Shown here: one piece after another, positions 44,218-56,689 of the stretch
How positions within the stretch are numbered: position 1 is the first letter of the stretch
How the letters are laid out: each line of letters starts with the position of its first letter
Origin: Paguma larvata
Lineage: Eukaryota; Chordata; Mammalia; Carnivora; Viverridae
Assembly (NCBI GenBank): GCA_030068075.1
Contig: CM057825.1
Location: forward strand, 83,405,123-83,469,122
Direction: 5' to 3'
Length of the DNA: 64,000 nt
Notes under the pieces: generated by a model
Database searches by the model: none
Seen by the model: the letters and a program-made list of their open reading frames with translations, nothing else
Told to the model about the DNA's origin: nothing
Made by a program: the position numbers and the translations under genes

Positions 44218-44442
44218 TCTTGATAATATTTCTTTCTCTAGCTTGCTTTATTATAAGAATATAGTATATAATACATATATAAGACGTGTGTTGATTAACT
44301 TTTTATCTTATTGGTAAGGCTTCCAGTCAACCTTAGGCTATTAGTAATTAAGTTTCTGGGGAGTTAAAAGTTTTACACAGATTTTCCACTGTCCAGGGCA
44401 TGGGTGCCCCTAACCTCCTGCGTTGTTCAACGGTCAACTGTT
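44218..44442 (-). mobile_element. MER2-like DNA transposon half (TcMar-Tigger type)
   Basis: 'TCTCTAGCTTGCTTTATTATAAGAATATAGTATATAATACATA' at about 44236-44278, 'TTATTGGTAAGGCTTCCAGTCAACCTTAGGCTATTAGTAATTAAGTTT' near 44309, and the terminal 'CGTTGTTCAACGGTCAACTG' at 44422-44441 match one end of MER2, a non-autonomous Tigger-class element. The other end is missing: the left side is the L1 at 43437-44215. Confidence 0.8.
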
Positions 44443-46223
44443 TTTTTTTTCCTCTTATTTGACACAAGCCATTTGCTATGAAATTTATTCAGTTAAAACA
44501 ATGACCAGAATCTGTTCTTTGAGGATTTGCACTCTTGCTTTTGTGCCACTGACATAATAATCACTGATAGAAAATTTATTACCTGGAATACAAATACTAC
44601 AAGTCTCTCACTTATTAGAACATGTATTATCGATACAATAGAAAGTCAAATCTTCGAATTATCTCTCCAACACTGGACTTCATTCTAGCCCCCCCCCCCG
44701 TAAAGATCATCACATGGTTTTGATTGATAAATGACAAAAGGTACAAACACTCAGCAATGTCCTCACTTATCTTCACGCTACTATTTATCAATATTTTATC
44801 TGTTGCTCTAAAGCAACCATGAGGTACAGGTACAAAGAGTCAACACCACATATTTTATGCTTCTATGTTTTATTCTAATATTTAAACTAGGAGAGTTTTC
44901 TTATCATAATAATTTCTAGATTTGAAGCAAAAATTCTCCATCGTGATTTTCATTTTGTGCCCATTCTAACTTTCAGATTAAACTCTAAGCATCAACCACG
45001 ATTACTGCCGATATGTGTGTCAATGAGCCTCTGAGATTTTTAGGCAAAGCCTGAAAACTTCACCCAGGGTGTCATTAAATTAGGCAACGTTGGTTTTCCT
45101 CTGTGTTTCCTAACTGAAGCACATAGTCTCTGATCTTAGAAGTTCATGCCTGGCTAGGCAGTCATGCCCAGTTTTTACAATTTATCATTTATTGTAATGG
45201 CTTTTTTTTTAACCTCAATAAAATATTCTGTCTTTTTCACATGAATATCCTTTACCTGGATAAGCAGAAGAAAAATAACACTTGTTTAAAATTAATTTCT
45301 TACTTTTCCCTCAGTGCGGTGCATCTAAAGAAGCAAAACTTATTGAATTAAATTTAATGATATAATAAATTCTTCCTTTCCGACAATACTGTGGTTTAAT
45401 TCACAAGTGCACTTTAAGCTTTTGCCTTTAGCATCTGATGGGTCATTAGTCTGCATGTAATCCAGCAGCCGGACTCCTCAGAGTCCAAACTCCATCAGCA
45501 AGCACCAAATCAGTAGTTTCTGAAATATGACTTGTAGGTCAAGTGTCCTGAAAAAGAGTGCCTTGGGCATCCCAGATGGAGAATAGGGCGTGACAAGCAA
45601 CAAACTAGGACAGAATTTGATGCCGACACTCACTAAAGACTCCATTCATTCTAACGCACTAAACAACTCTTCTCCAAATGATTGACTCTTACTCTTGATG
45701 TTTCTAGCCAGTAGGTCATACAATGAAATTGGCTGCTACGTATCAACAGGCTTAACATACGTATCATCAAGCTGAACATATCATCAAGTCTAATCACATC
45801 TTGCCCCAAGAACCTTTGTATAATATCACAAAACAATCCCTGGAATCACTATCGCTCATCCCAGATCAAAACAAGCTAATTACTGCACATCACCTCTATG
45901 TTGGGAAAATGCTCTCTTCTGGGTCAAATAGTCCTTTTTTTCCTGAGAGCATCTTCTCTTGCTGAAAAATAGAAATACAGATCCCATTGACATTTTTCCA
46001 GAATTTCACATAAGATTTGGGAAAAACCGTTTTTCCACCCTAACTTTAATAGCTGAAATAGCCACCCTATCCAGTCTACTGTAGTTCTGCCAAAGTGTTG
46101 CATTCCTTTATTCATTCAGATGGCTCTAGACACTGGAAAAAAGTCCCTGCCATCAAAAGTTAAACAGGTTGTTTTGGATAAGTAATGTAATAGTGTGCTT
46201 TAGACTGCAGCAGCAACACCACT

Positions 46224-46255
<32 letters not shown>

Positions 46256-46911
46256 ATCGTCATCATGATACCATCTTATGTTTAAATTCTTTAAATAAAG
46301 AACTTAACATAAAACAAGACTGGACACTAGATACAATTGAGACCTGACATTATACATGGAGCAATGGGAAAAAAAATCCACCCTCCTCCCAAATGGAATT
46401 TTCAATATTCTGTAAAAGCATGTTGTCTCACTTCATCATGGTGATGTCGTTCCTAGAGGAACTTCGGAGAAAGACTAGACCCAAGAGTTGAATTAAATCA
46501 CTTTATTTAGAAATTTCAAAGCCAACATCTAAAATCGCTGGTTGTCCATATCCCTATGAGCATAGAAACAGTAAGGGTTACAGTAGCAGGAAAGATATAG
46601 AGGGCTTGGATCCTGAAAGGAAAGCTAACTGCTGATAGAATGAGAAGGGAGAGAGAAAAATAGGGAGTCTGAAAGAGAAGTGAGTAGAGACAGAAGCAGG
46701 AGGGTAGAGGAAGCAAGAAAGGAAGAGCAAAAAGAGAAGAGAAATTGAGGAGTGGGTAGGAGGAAGAACAAACGAGAAGAGGATTAAAGTAGGGCAGATA
46801 CACCTAAACCCATAAAATTAACATATTGAAAAGAATCCAGTGTCTCCTTAAAGAGAGAAGAAAGGGTTGGATCAAGCAGCAGGACTTCATACATGAGAAA
46901 GCCAACGGACC
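44443..46911. other. Unique sequence with a C-run and an ATC microsatellite
   Basis: A pure C-run lies at 44690-44699. A weak antisense L2-like phrase lies near 46105-46150. 46530-46790 is strongly purine-rich on the + strand. No gene is supported. Confidence 0.45.
46224..46255 (+). repeat. (ATC)n trinucleotide microsatellite
   Basis: About ten uninterrupted ATC units are followed by an interrupted continuation to about 46268. It is not in any credible reading frame. Confidence 0.93.
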
Positions 46912-47503
46912 TGTTATGGTAGGCAGCTCCTAAAATGGCTCCTGCCTCCTGATATTCACATTCTGTATAATCCCCTCCCACTGATAGTGGGCTAGATGTA
47001 GTGACTCACTTCTAATGGACAGAACACAGTAAAAGTGACTGGATAGCACTTCCAAGATTAGGTTAGAAAAAAAAAGTTCTGGCTTCCACTTGGTCTGTCC
47101 TTTCTTAATCTCTGTGATTTGCCCACTCTGAGGGATAGCAGCTGCTGTGTTGTGAGCTGCCCTATGGAAAGGACCATGGGATAGGGGACAGATGGTGGCT
47201 TCTGGTCAGCTGCTAGTAAGGAAATGGCGTCCTCAGTCCAACAGCTCCCCAGGAACTAAACTCTGCCAACAACTACCTAAGTGAGTTTAGAAGTTAATCC
47301 TCCCTCAACTGGGCCTTTAGATGAGACTGCGACTCTGGCTAACACCTGGATGATAGCTTTGAGAAATTTTAGAGGCAGAAGCACTAGTCAAGCACCCCTC
47401 AGATTCCTAATCCATGGAAACCATGAGATAATAAATATTTATTATGTTAAGCTGTTATTTTTAAAGATAATTTGTTACACATCAATGGATAACCAATACA
47501 CAC
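46912..47503 (+). mobile_element. Solitary LTR, MaLR (ERVL-MaLR, MLT1-like) type
   Basis: The block starts with TGTTATGGTAGGC and ends near AACCAATACACA, the TG...CA limits of an LTR. Inside are 'CTCCTAAAATGGCTCCTGCC' near 46928, 'GTGACTCACTTCTAATGGACAGAAC' near 47001, 'GTTGTGAGCTGCCCTATGGAAAGG' near 47149, 'CAGTCCAACAGCTCCCCAGGAAC' near 47235, an AATAAA signal at 47430-47435, and 'GCTGTTATTTTTAAAGATAATTTGTTACAC' near 47450. This is the arrangement of an old MaLR LTR. No internal viral region is attached and no reading frame remains; small frames inside are meaningless. Confidence 0.75.
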
Positions 47504-47659
47504 ATTGAATATGAATTGGACCACTTTGCCCCAGATTAACTCGAGGTTAGTGGGTGGATCACTCAGGCAGCCGAAACAGATTTAATAACAGAATGATGAA
47601 GATCCAGCCTATGATAAACTTAAGAATATGATTTAAATTCATCAGCAAATCTCACTCAC
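47504..47659. other. Short unique spacer
   Basis: Nothing recognised. Confidence 0.35.
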
Positions 47660-47885
47660 ATGTCACAGACACCTGGATTTGAGCGCCAACTATGGGTCAG
47701 GTGCTTACTATCTCAGAGGTAATGGCCATGTCATTTAACCTCTCTGAGACACAGTCTTCACATGTGGAAAATGCAGCTAATAATTATCCCTGCTTCCATG
47801 CCTATCATGAGTTTGACTTTAGTTCATGTAATTGAAACTACTTTGGAAATTACAAAGTTGGTCACAATATAAGTACTTAGAAGAC
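47660..47885 (+). mobile_element. MIR SINE remnant
   Basis: 'CACCTGGATTTGAGCGCCAACTATGGGTCAGGTG' near 47670, 'ATGTCATTTAACCTCTCTGAGACACAGTCTTCACATGTGGAAAATG' near 47728, and 'TAATTATCCCTGC' near 47780 follow MIR order, with an extended diverged 3' half to about 47880. Confidence 0.78.
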
Positions 47886-48127
47886 TACTGTAGTCCCACT
47901 CAAGGGATTTTTCCAGGCTAATAACATTTTAAGTATTTTCAACTCCTTAAAAAGTATTTCCTCTTTTTTATGAGGCAAAAGATAATATCTCTATAGTTCT
48001 TAAACTCTGCCACAACTGGAAACAACTTAGGTTTTCATTCTGTTTTTTTCCAAATACATATCAACATCTATCTTTAAACTATCATTTCTTATATACCGAA
48101 TATTTGGTCAAATAATTTTAAATTTTT
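47886..48127. other. Short AT-rich spacer
   Basis: Nothing recognised. Confidence 0.4.
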
Positions 48128-48376
48128 TCTTTATTTTTTTAATGTTTTTTTTTATTTTTATTTCATTTTATTTTGGGGGGAGTGAGAGAGAGAGAGACAG
48201 AGTACTAGTGAGGAAGGGGCATAGGGAGGAGACACAGAATCCGAAGCAGGTTCCAGGCTCTGAGCTGTCAGCACAGAACCCAACACGGGGCTCGAACCTA
48301 TGAACCAGAAGATCATGACCTGAGCCAAAATTGGACCCTTAACTGACTGAGCCACACAGGTGCCCCTCTTTATTTT
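48128..48376 (-). mobile_element. SINEC, minus strand, with about 10-bp target-site duplication
   Basis: The element occupies about 48138-48366, ending in antisense head GAGCCACACAGGTGCCCC. The flanks TCTTTATTTT at 48128-48137 and 48367-48376 match, but the A/T-rich sequence makes this weaker than for other copies. The antisense A-tail (T-run, 48131-48175) is unusually long and interrupted by an ATTTT pattern. Confidence 0.9.
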
Positions 48377-51300
48377 AAAGGTGTTTATCTTCGGTAACTC
48401 CTCTAGAAACAGAGATGAGAATCCTTGTTCGAAAGATATTTTTCTTCTTGGAGGAGTATTTGAAGGAGAAGGAGAGGGAAGAAAGAGGGAAAGAACACTA
48501 GACAAGCTTGGCCAGAGACTAGCTCAGTTGACACCATGAAGAAGCTCTTGAGCACAAATCGCAACCCAGCATTGGGTCCACCTTGAGGCTGAGAGGCTGC
48601 CCTTTGCAAGCTTCCTCCTTCCCAGGCAGTCGTCGGTCAGAGGGCAATTCTCCAGAGAAGGAGACAGCGCTGCATTCGCCAGGCACACTCAAACAGCCAG
48701 GAGAGCCCGTAGCAGTCATTGAAGAGGATCTAGGTAGGGTTCCAATAGCATCCTACAGAGGACATGTAGCATGCTTTCTCATGGCATTTTATCCTCATTT
48801 CTGCAAATAAGTCTTGATATGCTAAGCTTTTCAACATTGATCACTTTTATACCAGCTGTGTTCAATGAGACAGCAGAAGAAGGGGCAGTGTAGAAAAATA
48901 AAGATTCGTCTCTAATCAGAGTTGTAAAACTGAATCAGCTCAGATTAAAAAAGAAAGGGAGTCACCAGGAGATCTTTTTTCTCCTAAAATATAGACCATT
49001 AAGAAATATGTATAAGAGATACTTAAGCAAGGCTAAAGCAAGAGGGGACCTGGGGAGTGATGGTTGCTTAACAAGCCCAAGTAGTCCGGGGAGATGAACG
49101 AGAGGAGAAGAGAGAGAATGTGGAGGGTTTGAACTCATGTCCCTGAGAGAAGCAAAGGCAAAAAAAATTCTGTGCCAGTGTCCATGAGGGTGGGGCAGGG
49201 GAGAGGGGAAAGGGAGAGGAAGGAATGATGACGTCAAAGAGAAGATATTTCAACCAGCTTGGAATCACAGATGTGTCCTAACTACCTCTGCTGCCAAAGC
49301 GCACCTCCTGTCAAGCTTTCCTCTGTTTCTCCAATCTGACAGGGCCCACTTTTTTCCCTATAAACTGTTTACATTCGAAAAGCTCAATCATGAAACAGAA
49401 GATGGTAAAACTTCTGTTTACCCAATGGTTATTACTCACACTTGAGCTGAAGCTTCCTGAAACATTATTGCTCTTGGTTGCATTTTTGGGGGTATTTGTC
49501 GGAAAATGTATTTTGACAACAGTTGCCTAGAAGAAATTCTCCAGCTTCAGAATGCACGAGAGGATTTACGGAGGAACTCAAATGAGAAAGTGGAATCTGG
49601 GGTTTATTCGCTGTACAGGGCTCCCAGCCTCCCTCCTCCCAGCATGGATGCACGGTCATTGCCAACCCTCATCTGTGTTTCTGACATTAATGAATTTTGG
49701 CTTTTTTAGTATATCTGAAAAAAAGATTGGAGATCCCCACGAATAAAACACTACAGTGGCAATAATATTTCAACCAAGATTCAGTCTCTTTCCATCATTC
49801 TCAAACATAGGTTACCAGTTTTTAAAACGATTTCAGCGAGGGAATGTTTACATACGATAAAACTAAATGTAAGCGTGGCTTTAAGGTGATTGGCCGGTTG
49901 CTTTACATAACAAAATCTCCACTGGTTTTCAAACTTCTATTGAAACAGTATGCTAGTTCTGTTCTGACAGTATATAAAGATACCAGCTTTCCTAGACACA
50001 TAAGCAAAGTCTTTTATGAGCTCATAAAGGCCAGACTTCAGAATATTTAAGTATTGGGTAATTCATAGAACAATATCTTTAGTCATTCAGCTAACGTAGA
50101 CGGCGACCACAATTTATTCTTCTTAGATCTCTTCCTCTCATTTTTTATATTCTTAGGAGGTGAAAGGTATTTAGAAAAGACCTAAATACATATTTTATTA
50201 TTATTGAACTATCAAAGATGTGCTCTCTTGTGGGACTCCCTTCTCTTCCTCACTGTGTATGTTAACCCACTTCAGAGACAATGGTGAGATGAACCCAAAA
50301 CGCCAACTGACTATTTGCATTATAAATGGAGGCACAAAAGGAGATTTTAAAACTGTTGGTTGATCTGGCATATCAAAGATTTCTTTCTAAGCTATTTCAG
50401 TAACTGTATTGAAGTAAACTGAAAGCAATGGCTTAAAAGGAGCCAAAAAAAAAAAAAGCTTATGAAAAAATATCTTCTTATTTCCATGGAAAAATTCATT
50501 TTACTCTCCTAAACTCTCCGCCTTTTGAGTTACTTCTCTTTCTTACCCTCTTCTCTATTTGCAGGACGCAACAAGGAAGGAATCTGGAGTTCTCTGAATT
50601 CAAGTGTTAAGCTGGTTTCTCTCTGGAGTGCAATCTATTTTCCTTGCCTTGTCAAATTTGCACTCAAACTTCTAGCAAACAGCCTAACTCCCATTTTTTG
50701 CTCTATTGAGTTAATTATCAATATTGTGGCATGTGTCTACCATTTCCCTCTGTTTCATAAAGTACCTAACAGAACTACAGGTCATTAGAGCATCTACCTG
50801 AGAGTCAATACAAGAGAAAGGAATGAAATTTAAACAAAAAGTTTTCATGTCTTAACAATTGCTACAGCTTTCTTAACTTCCCTTTGACCTTCATAGATCA
50901 GTGGTTTTGTTTTCTGTTTTCAAAATGGAGGCCAGGGCCTTCCTAAGAATCATGAGAAAGTTGAACTGGGCTGTAGACAGGGGGTGTTTCAATTTGACTA
51001 AATAACCACTGAACATGGTACAGTCCTCCATGGAAGAGGCAAAGTTTGCCACGTGGTGCTGGCAGTGCCTGTGGAAGGAACTGGACTTCTCCTTTTTAGC
51101 ATTATCTTGGGGGAGTAGAGATGTAAGGGCTGAGGACTCTTCACGGGCTCACAGGATGGAGAAATCTGCAATGCTCACAGAATATGAAACCTTATTATCG
51201 GAACACTAGGGGGAAGGCAAAGTACTTTGGTCAGCAAATTCTTAGAAGTAAAATGCACACTATTACTAAATTTGTCTATACAACAAGGTATCTCTAAAAT

Positions 51301-52683
51301 GAAAAGTTATGTCCATATTTGACCATTTGTCATTTCCAAGTATTATTTTAACTATGAGCTCTCTAGAGAAGATAGCCTATCTGCCTCCCATTTTACAGTG
51401 CTGGAGTCTTTATTCTAAATTAGTTTAATATCTGACATATGTGCACCTACAATACGAAACTCCTACAAAACTATGCCAAATTTTGCTTCTTATCACATTT
51501 TATTGTACTTTATATTGATAGGAAAATAGTTCATGTGGGAACAGATATCAGTCCATTTATTCTGATTTTTGTTTAAAGTAAAAAAACTTCCCTGGATATG
51601 AAATGTGGACGACATAGAACTCCAGTTACAATTCCACCAACTATTTCGGTGTTATTCTTTGGAAACACATACAAATTGACCCCCAACCCTCCAAACATCT
51701 ACCCCACCACACACCCTGACTACTACCCAACCAAAAACAAAAACAGAAAGGAAATAACAAGATACCACCGTATATTCAGTTAAGTAATATTGAGATTACA
51801 TTTTGGAGAACGCTGAGGAAGGGAGATGCTAGCATTGCCACTCAACAATATGGAGCTTATTAGTCCAGAGATACATCTGCCTCTAATTAAGTTAGGGACT
51901 ATAGTATGTAATCATTTCAGCTTCATAATGAAATTCATTTCTTTAGGGTGGTTAGATACTTGATTTGAAAAACTACTGTCTAGTCTTGAACTATAATGCA
52001 AAAGTGGCTTCCCAATTAAGCCTAGAGTACCTAGTTATCTGTCAAATTATGTCAGCATTGTTTTTACCAAATCAGGCCATCAGAAAGACATCCATGTGTC
52101 AGTAACTTTGGTATCGTACGTAGCTAAAGTCAAGCCACAATATGAGCTTCAGCTGTGAATTCTGAATGCATTTATTCATTGTCTATCAATTTGCCAATCT
52201 TTCTAAAGTGCAAGTTCATAAAAATCATAGAAATTGATATTTTCTTGAGGCTGCATAAAGCTTCAGATTATATTTGGCAATGACTCATTCTAGAGGAAAA
52301 CTTTAGTAATGTTCTACCATTGCCACATATTCCTGTGCCTGTGTTAGACAGACACCTCAGTATCTTTCCCTTTCTGACACTACCTCTTACCTACTTCCTG
52401 TAGAGTTCTGAGCCTCAAGGCCATGTTATAATGACCCTTGCCGTATCTCACTAAGACTTCCTTCCAAGCTTGCCACTAAGTCTTCCTGAAAACGCATCTC
52501 CTTTACGTTGTTCATCCAAATTTCTCAGGGGAAGTCTACCTGACACTAATAAAGAAACAAATAAAAATTCATAATAATCCAAAGGAGGCCAGAACCATTA
52601 TATTTGAATAACTCTGCTCTGGCCTCAATCCAGTTGACATTTTTGTACATTATCCTTCTCATAGACTTCCTAATCAGTATTTT
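48377..52683. other. Unique sequence, nothing recognised
   Basis: About 4.3 kb without a confident repeat. A weak LINE-2-like phrase lies near 52435-52500. Open frames up to 115 codons occur on both strands, the longest running out of the neighbouring SINE; none has a domain. 49070-49230 is purine-rich. Confidence 0.45.
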
Positions 52684-53430
52684 TAAAAGTGCATTTATTA
52701 GAGTGGCTAAAATGAATAAATCAGGAAACTTTAGATGCTGGTGGGGATGTGGAGAAGCAGGCAACCTCCTACACTGTTGGTGGAAATGCAAACTGGTGCA
52801 GCCACTCTGGAAAACGGTGTGGAGATTCCTCAAAACAATGAAAATAGAGCTACCCTATGACCCAGCAATAGCACTGCTAGGAATCTACCCAAGAGACACA
52901 GGAGTGCTGATGCATAGGAGCACGTGTACCCCAATGTTCATAGCAGCACTTTCAACCATAGCCAAATCATGGAAAGAGACCAAGTGTCCATCAACTGACG
53001 AATGGATAAAGAAGATGTGGTACATATATACAATGGAATACTACATGGCAATGAGAAAAAATGAAATCTGGCCATGTGTAGCAACATGGATGGAACTGGA
53101 GGGTATTATGTTAAGTGAAATAAGTCAGTCAGAAAAAAACAGATACCATATGTTTCCACGAATAGGTGGACTTTGTGAGACTTAGCAAAAACCATGGGGG
53201 AGGGGAAGAGGGGAAAGGAAAGAAAAGACACAGAGAGGGAGGGAGACAAAACATAAGAGACCCTCAAAGACTAAGAACAAACTGAGGGTGAGGGGGGTGA
53301 TGGAGGGGGGAGAGGGGGTGACGAGCATTAAAGAGTGCACTTGTTGGGATGAACACTGGGTGTTATATGGAAACCAATTTGAAAATAAACTATTTAAATT
53401 AAAAAAAATAAAAAAATAAAAGTGCATTTA
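52684..53430 (+). mobile_element. Young 5'-truncated L1 with perfect 14-bp target-site duplication
   Basis: The insert occupies 52698-53416 between perfect repeats TAAAAGTGCATTTA (52684-52697 and 53417-53430). It holds the last 160 or so codons of ORF2 in one open frame ending at the TAG at 53183-53185, with the motifs '[16 protein letters not shown]', 'AIALLGIYPRDTG' and 'SEISQSEKNRYHM'. A G-rich 3' UTR (53190-53330) and an A-rich tail follow. The frame formally opens upstream at 52604 in flanking DNA, which is accidental. No 5' UTR, endonuclease or reverse transcriptase domain is present, so it is immobile. The intact frame and perfect duplication mark it as recent. Confidence 0.96.
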
Positions 53431-54644
53431 GTATAAATTCATAAGAGTCCATATATATCAGAAGTCAAAATGTGACCTGTACATCTCCATATTTAAACAA
53501 CTATTTTTAGCAAATATTATTTCCAATAGCTATGATATTTTATTTATTTAAACATGATAGAAGGAAAATGTTTTCCAAGAAAAAGATCCACTCCGGCCCA
53601 TTCCTCCACCTAGGGAAGAAACACATGTTATGGATGGAAACATTTAATTGCACAAACACAGACACATGCTAAATCCCATGAAATACAATAGGATTAGTCT
53701 GATTATTAATGATAAACATCTTATTGTTCATTTTTAACTGTGTCTGAAAAAAATCCTGGATTTCATTTAATCTCTGCTGGTACTAAAATAAATTCAGAAA
53801 GCAGTGAATTCTAGGACAGTCCATGTTGCAAGAAAGGCTACTTTCAGTGTGCCGGATAAAAACGACCACCCCTCCCCCACATCAGGTTCAGATATACACC
53901 GGAGTGGGTTTTCCTGTTATTCTGACACACGCCTTTCTTCCCATATTAACAATAAAAGTTTGGTGTGCTATCTTACTGCAGAAGTTCCTTCCTGAGTACA
54001 AGCAAGTCTTATCTGTTGAGAAATTCTGACACCAGGTAGATAGTTGTTTATGTCAAAAAGCATCTCTTGGGCAGATAACTGAGTGTTTTAAGAACCTAGA
54101 TAAGTGAGCAAGTTCTCTGTGCAAATACGGAAAACGCTGCGAATATATGGCGGTTTTTTTCTGGAAGGACTGTTATGCATTTCAATGATGGATAGTTCTA
54201 CCTACTACCCTGTCATGACCACATCGTAAGGCTCTCCAACACTTGCCCACCCCCGCGCACCTCAACACAGTTTGCCTTTGCTCAGTTTCTACAATCTCAC
54301 CAAGGCTAAAAAAACTGATTGCTCTTTCCTAAATACTTCTTGCTTTCTCCTACTCCCTCTCACACAGGGATCACGCTAAGGAAAAAAAAAAAACAAACAT
54401 ACAAACCACCTTTGCTCTTTCCCTGCATCTCAGTCAGGGCTGAAAGTTAGCAGGTGCTGCTGACCTTCCGCCCAAATCAGCCTGCTGATTTTCCGCCACT
54501 CTGTGCCTGCTGCTGAAAAGAGGTCAATCAGATAAACTAACTTAGGTTCGTGTGTTAACACATTACTGATTTATCCTTCCAGGTAACTAAATATCTTATC
54601 TAAATGTCAATGTACAATGGTTAGATAAGACCTCAATCACCCAT
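53431..54644. other. Unique sequence, nothing recognised
   Basis: No repeat or coding signal. The small frames at 53804-54029 overlap each other in different frames and have no domain. Confidence 0.45.
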
Positions 54645-54835
54645 TTGTTATTTCTTAAACACTCAGTGTGTGTTGAGCACTCTGGCGAGGTTACAAAGAT
54701 GAATAAGAGAGTCCTCACCTTCCGGGTGCTCTCAGTTCAGTGAAGTCAGCAGATGTAAACACCGGGGGAAATGCAAATGCGGCGGTAGGGACACGTACAG
54801 GATGTCCTGAGAAAACAGGGGGAGAGTCAGGGTCA
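54645..54835 (-). mobile_element. LINE-2 fragment, minus strand
   Basis: Antisense L2: 'AACACTCAGTGTGTGTTGAGCACTCTGGCGAGGTTACAAAGATGAATAAGAGAGTCCTCACC' at 54658-54719, then 'GTGCTCTCAGTTCAGTGAAG'. Confidence 0.65.
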
Positions 54836-55914
54836 CGCAGCTTTATGAAAAGGAATAGGAGCAGGAGTCACTCTAAACACCAAATGATACAAGAATCCTA
54901 AGGTCCGGACTGTGCTAGGGCACCAACATTTTTATTGACTTGTGTCCTGGATGTTAGGCACCGCCTCAGACAAAACACTGTAGTCAACCGCTATGAGTTC
55001 TACCTCGCGAATCTGCTTCCCCTTCTGCCCTCCTCTTTCCAAACGCACTGCCTGCACCCAGGGCTTATCCCCTACCTGGACGAGACAGCCCTGTTGCCTG
55101 GGTTCTTCTCATTGGTCTCTGGCCTCCACACCATCAGCTTATTGAATTTGCTAAAATGAAAGTCCTTAACACACCTGGTGGATAGGAGCAAGAGCCTGAA
55201 AAAGACGCCCAGAAGAAGTGACTCCTGACACGATACAAAAATAGAGAGTAAAGAAAAGTGAGAAGGGTATCCCAGAAGAAGGACCAGCCTGAGCAAAATT
55301 ATGGAGGTGGGGACAGAGTGTGGTATGAGTAGGAAAATATCTAAAGTTCTAATGTTTGCATAAGGATAGACTCTGATTTGAATGATCTCAAGCCAATGGA
55401 AGAGATATTTTTAGTCAAGTGAGTCTCGGGAGGACATTTAGTCAGCCCTCCTAAAGCAGCAACTTCCTTTTTTAACACCGAGACCAGTCCTAACTTCAGA
55501 ATTTCTCTTCCACTCACAAAACCTCCCCCAGAGACTGCGCTTCCTCGCCTTTCCCTAACTTAAGCTGCTCCATCCATCCCCTCAGATTTCATTGGTTCAT
55601 CTAAATCTTTGTAACTATTTTGATATCATTCTCAATTATTACTTCATGCCCCTGCCCCCCCCTACAGCCCGGCACAACACTTTGGAGGCAGGAGACTTGA
55701 ATGCTATTTCTTTCTCTTCTCCCTTTCTGAACATTTTAGAACTCTGTTAATTTGCCATCTGACTTAGCATTTCATAAACAGAAACAAAAATTATTTTTTC
55801 ATCATTTTTTCCCACACAATACAATCAGAGGTATCAGCCAGGTCATTCGTGACAGGAGCGTAGTGCCCAAGGTCATGAGATACGAAATAGTAGTAAAACC
55901 GGCTACCACCTGAA
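54836..55914. other. Unique sequence, nothing recognised
   Basis: No repeat or coding signal. The pyrimidine-rich 55440-55680 might be diverged LINE sequence, but no diagnostic block is seen. Confidence 0.4.
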
Positions 55915-56385
55915 ATGCTTACAAGAGGTATCTTGCACCCTTTGTCTCACTTAATCTTCACATGACATCAGTGTGTGACATTAGTATTATTACCCCTATT
56001 TGACGATGAGAAAACTGAGGCTCAGAGAGATTACTTTAGCCACGTTTTTCAACATTCAATGAACAAATATTCACAGACACACTCATAACGGGGACCTGAT
56101 GCTGAGTTAACACAACATGGTCCGTGCCCACACAGACCTTACAGTCTAGTAAAGAAATCAGGCACTAAACCAACATTCACACAAATGAATGTGAAATTGT
56201 GCATTTGAGAGGTTTCAACTTGGTCAGGAGAGTTAAGAGAAAGTCTTATTGTGGAAGAGAGCTAAAGGTCGCCAGGATTTAATCACAGGAAGACAGGAGG
56301 AGAGATTCTTTCTGGGGTAACAGGGCAGAGTCGGGATGCAAACCTACATCCGTCTGACTTTTAAGCTCGAGGTCCAAAAATGTTT
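55915..56385 (-). mobile_element. MIR (minus) interrupted by a LINE-2 fragment (minus)
   Basis: 55915-56040 is antisense MIR ('TTGTCTCACTTAATCTTCACATGACATC', 'TATTATTACCCCTATTTGACGATGAGAAAACTGAGGCTCAGAGAGATTACTT'). 56048-56315 is antisense L2 ('TTCAATGAACAAATATTCACAGACACACTC', 'ACACAGACCTTACAGTCTAGTAAAGAAATCAGGCA'). 56325-56380 resumes MIR ('GGGCAGAGTCGGGATGCAAACCTACATCCGTCTGACTTTTAAGC'). Confidence 0.75.
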
Positions 56386-56689
56386 TCAATCCATGAGATC
56401 AAAATAAACACTTCAAACACACACACAGCTCTCATTAGTCACTTTTGAAGAATGCTGGAAAATAAGCTGAAACTGGTAAATAAAGGGTTAAATCCCGTAC
56501 TTATCCTGAGTTTCATATACAAATTATAATGAATATATAACCCTTCAGGTAATCAAGTTGGGGAAGTTTCTCTTAATAAAAATATTTCAGCTACTAGGAT
56601 GGAAAGGAACTAATTATATTAATAAAATTAATATACTACAGCCTGTAATGGAGAAATCTAAACAATAATCAATAATGGCTACTAATATC
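56386..56689. other. AT-rich spacer
   Basis: Nothing recognised apart from a short ACACAC run near 56420. The right end may belong to the L1 that follows. Confidence 0.35.

Noticed and set aside
46912..47503. Endogenous retrovirus with coding potential
   Set aside because: Only a solitary old MaLR-type LTR is present; no internal region or viral frame is seen.
52604..53185. 193-codon frame as a host gene
   Set aside because: From 52698 on it is the C-terminus of L1 ORF2; the upstream codons are flanking DNA that happens to be in frame.
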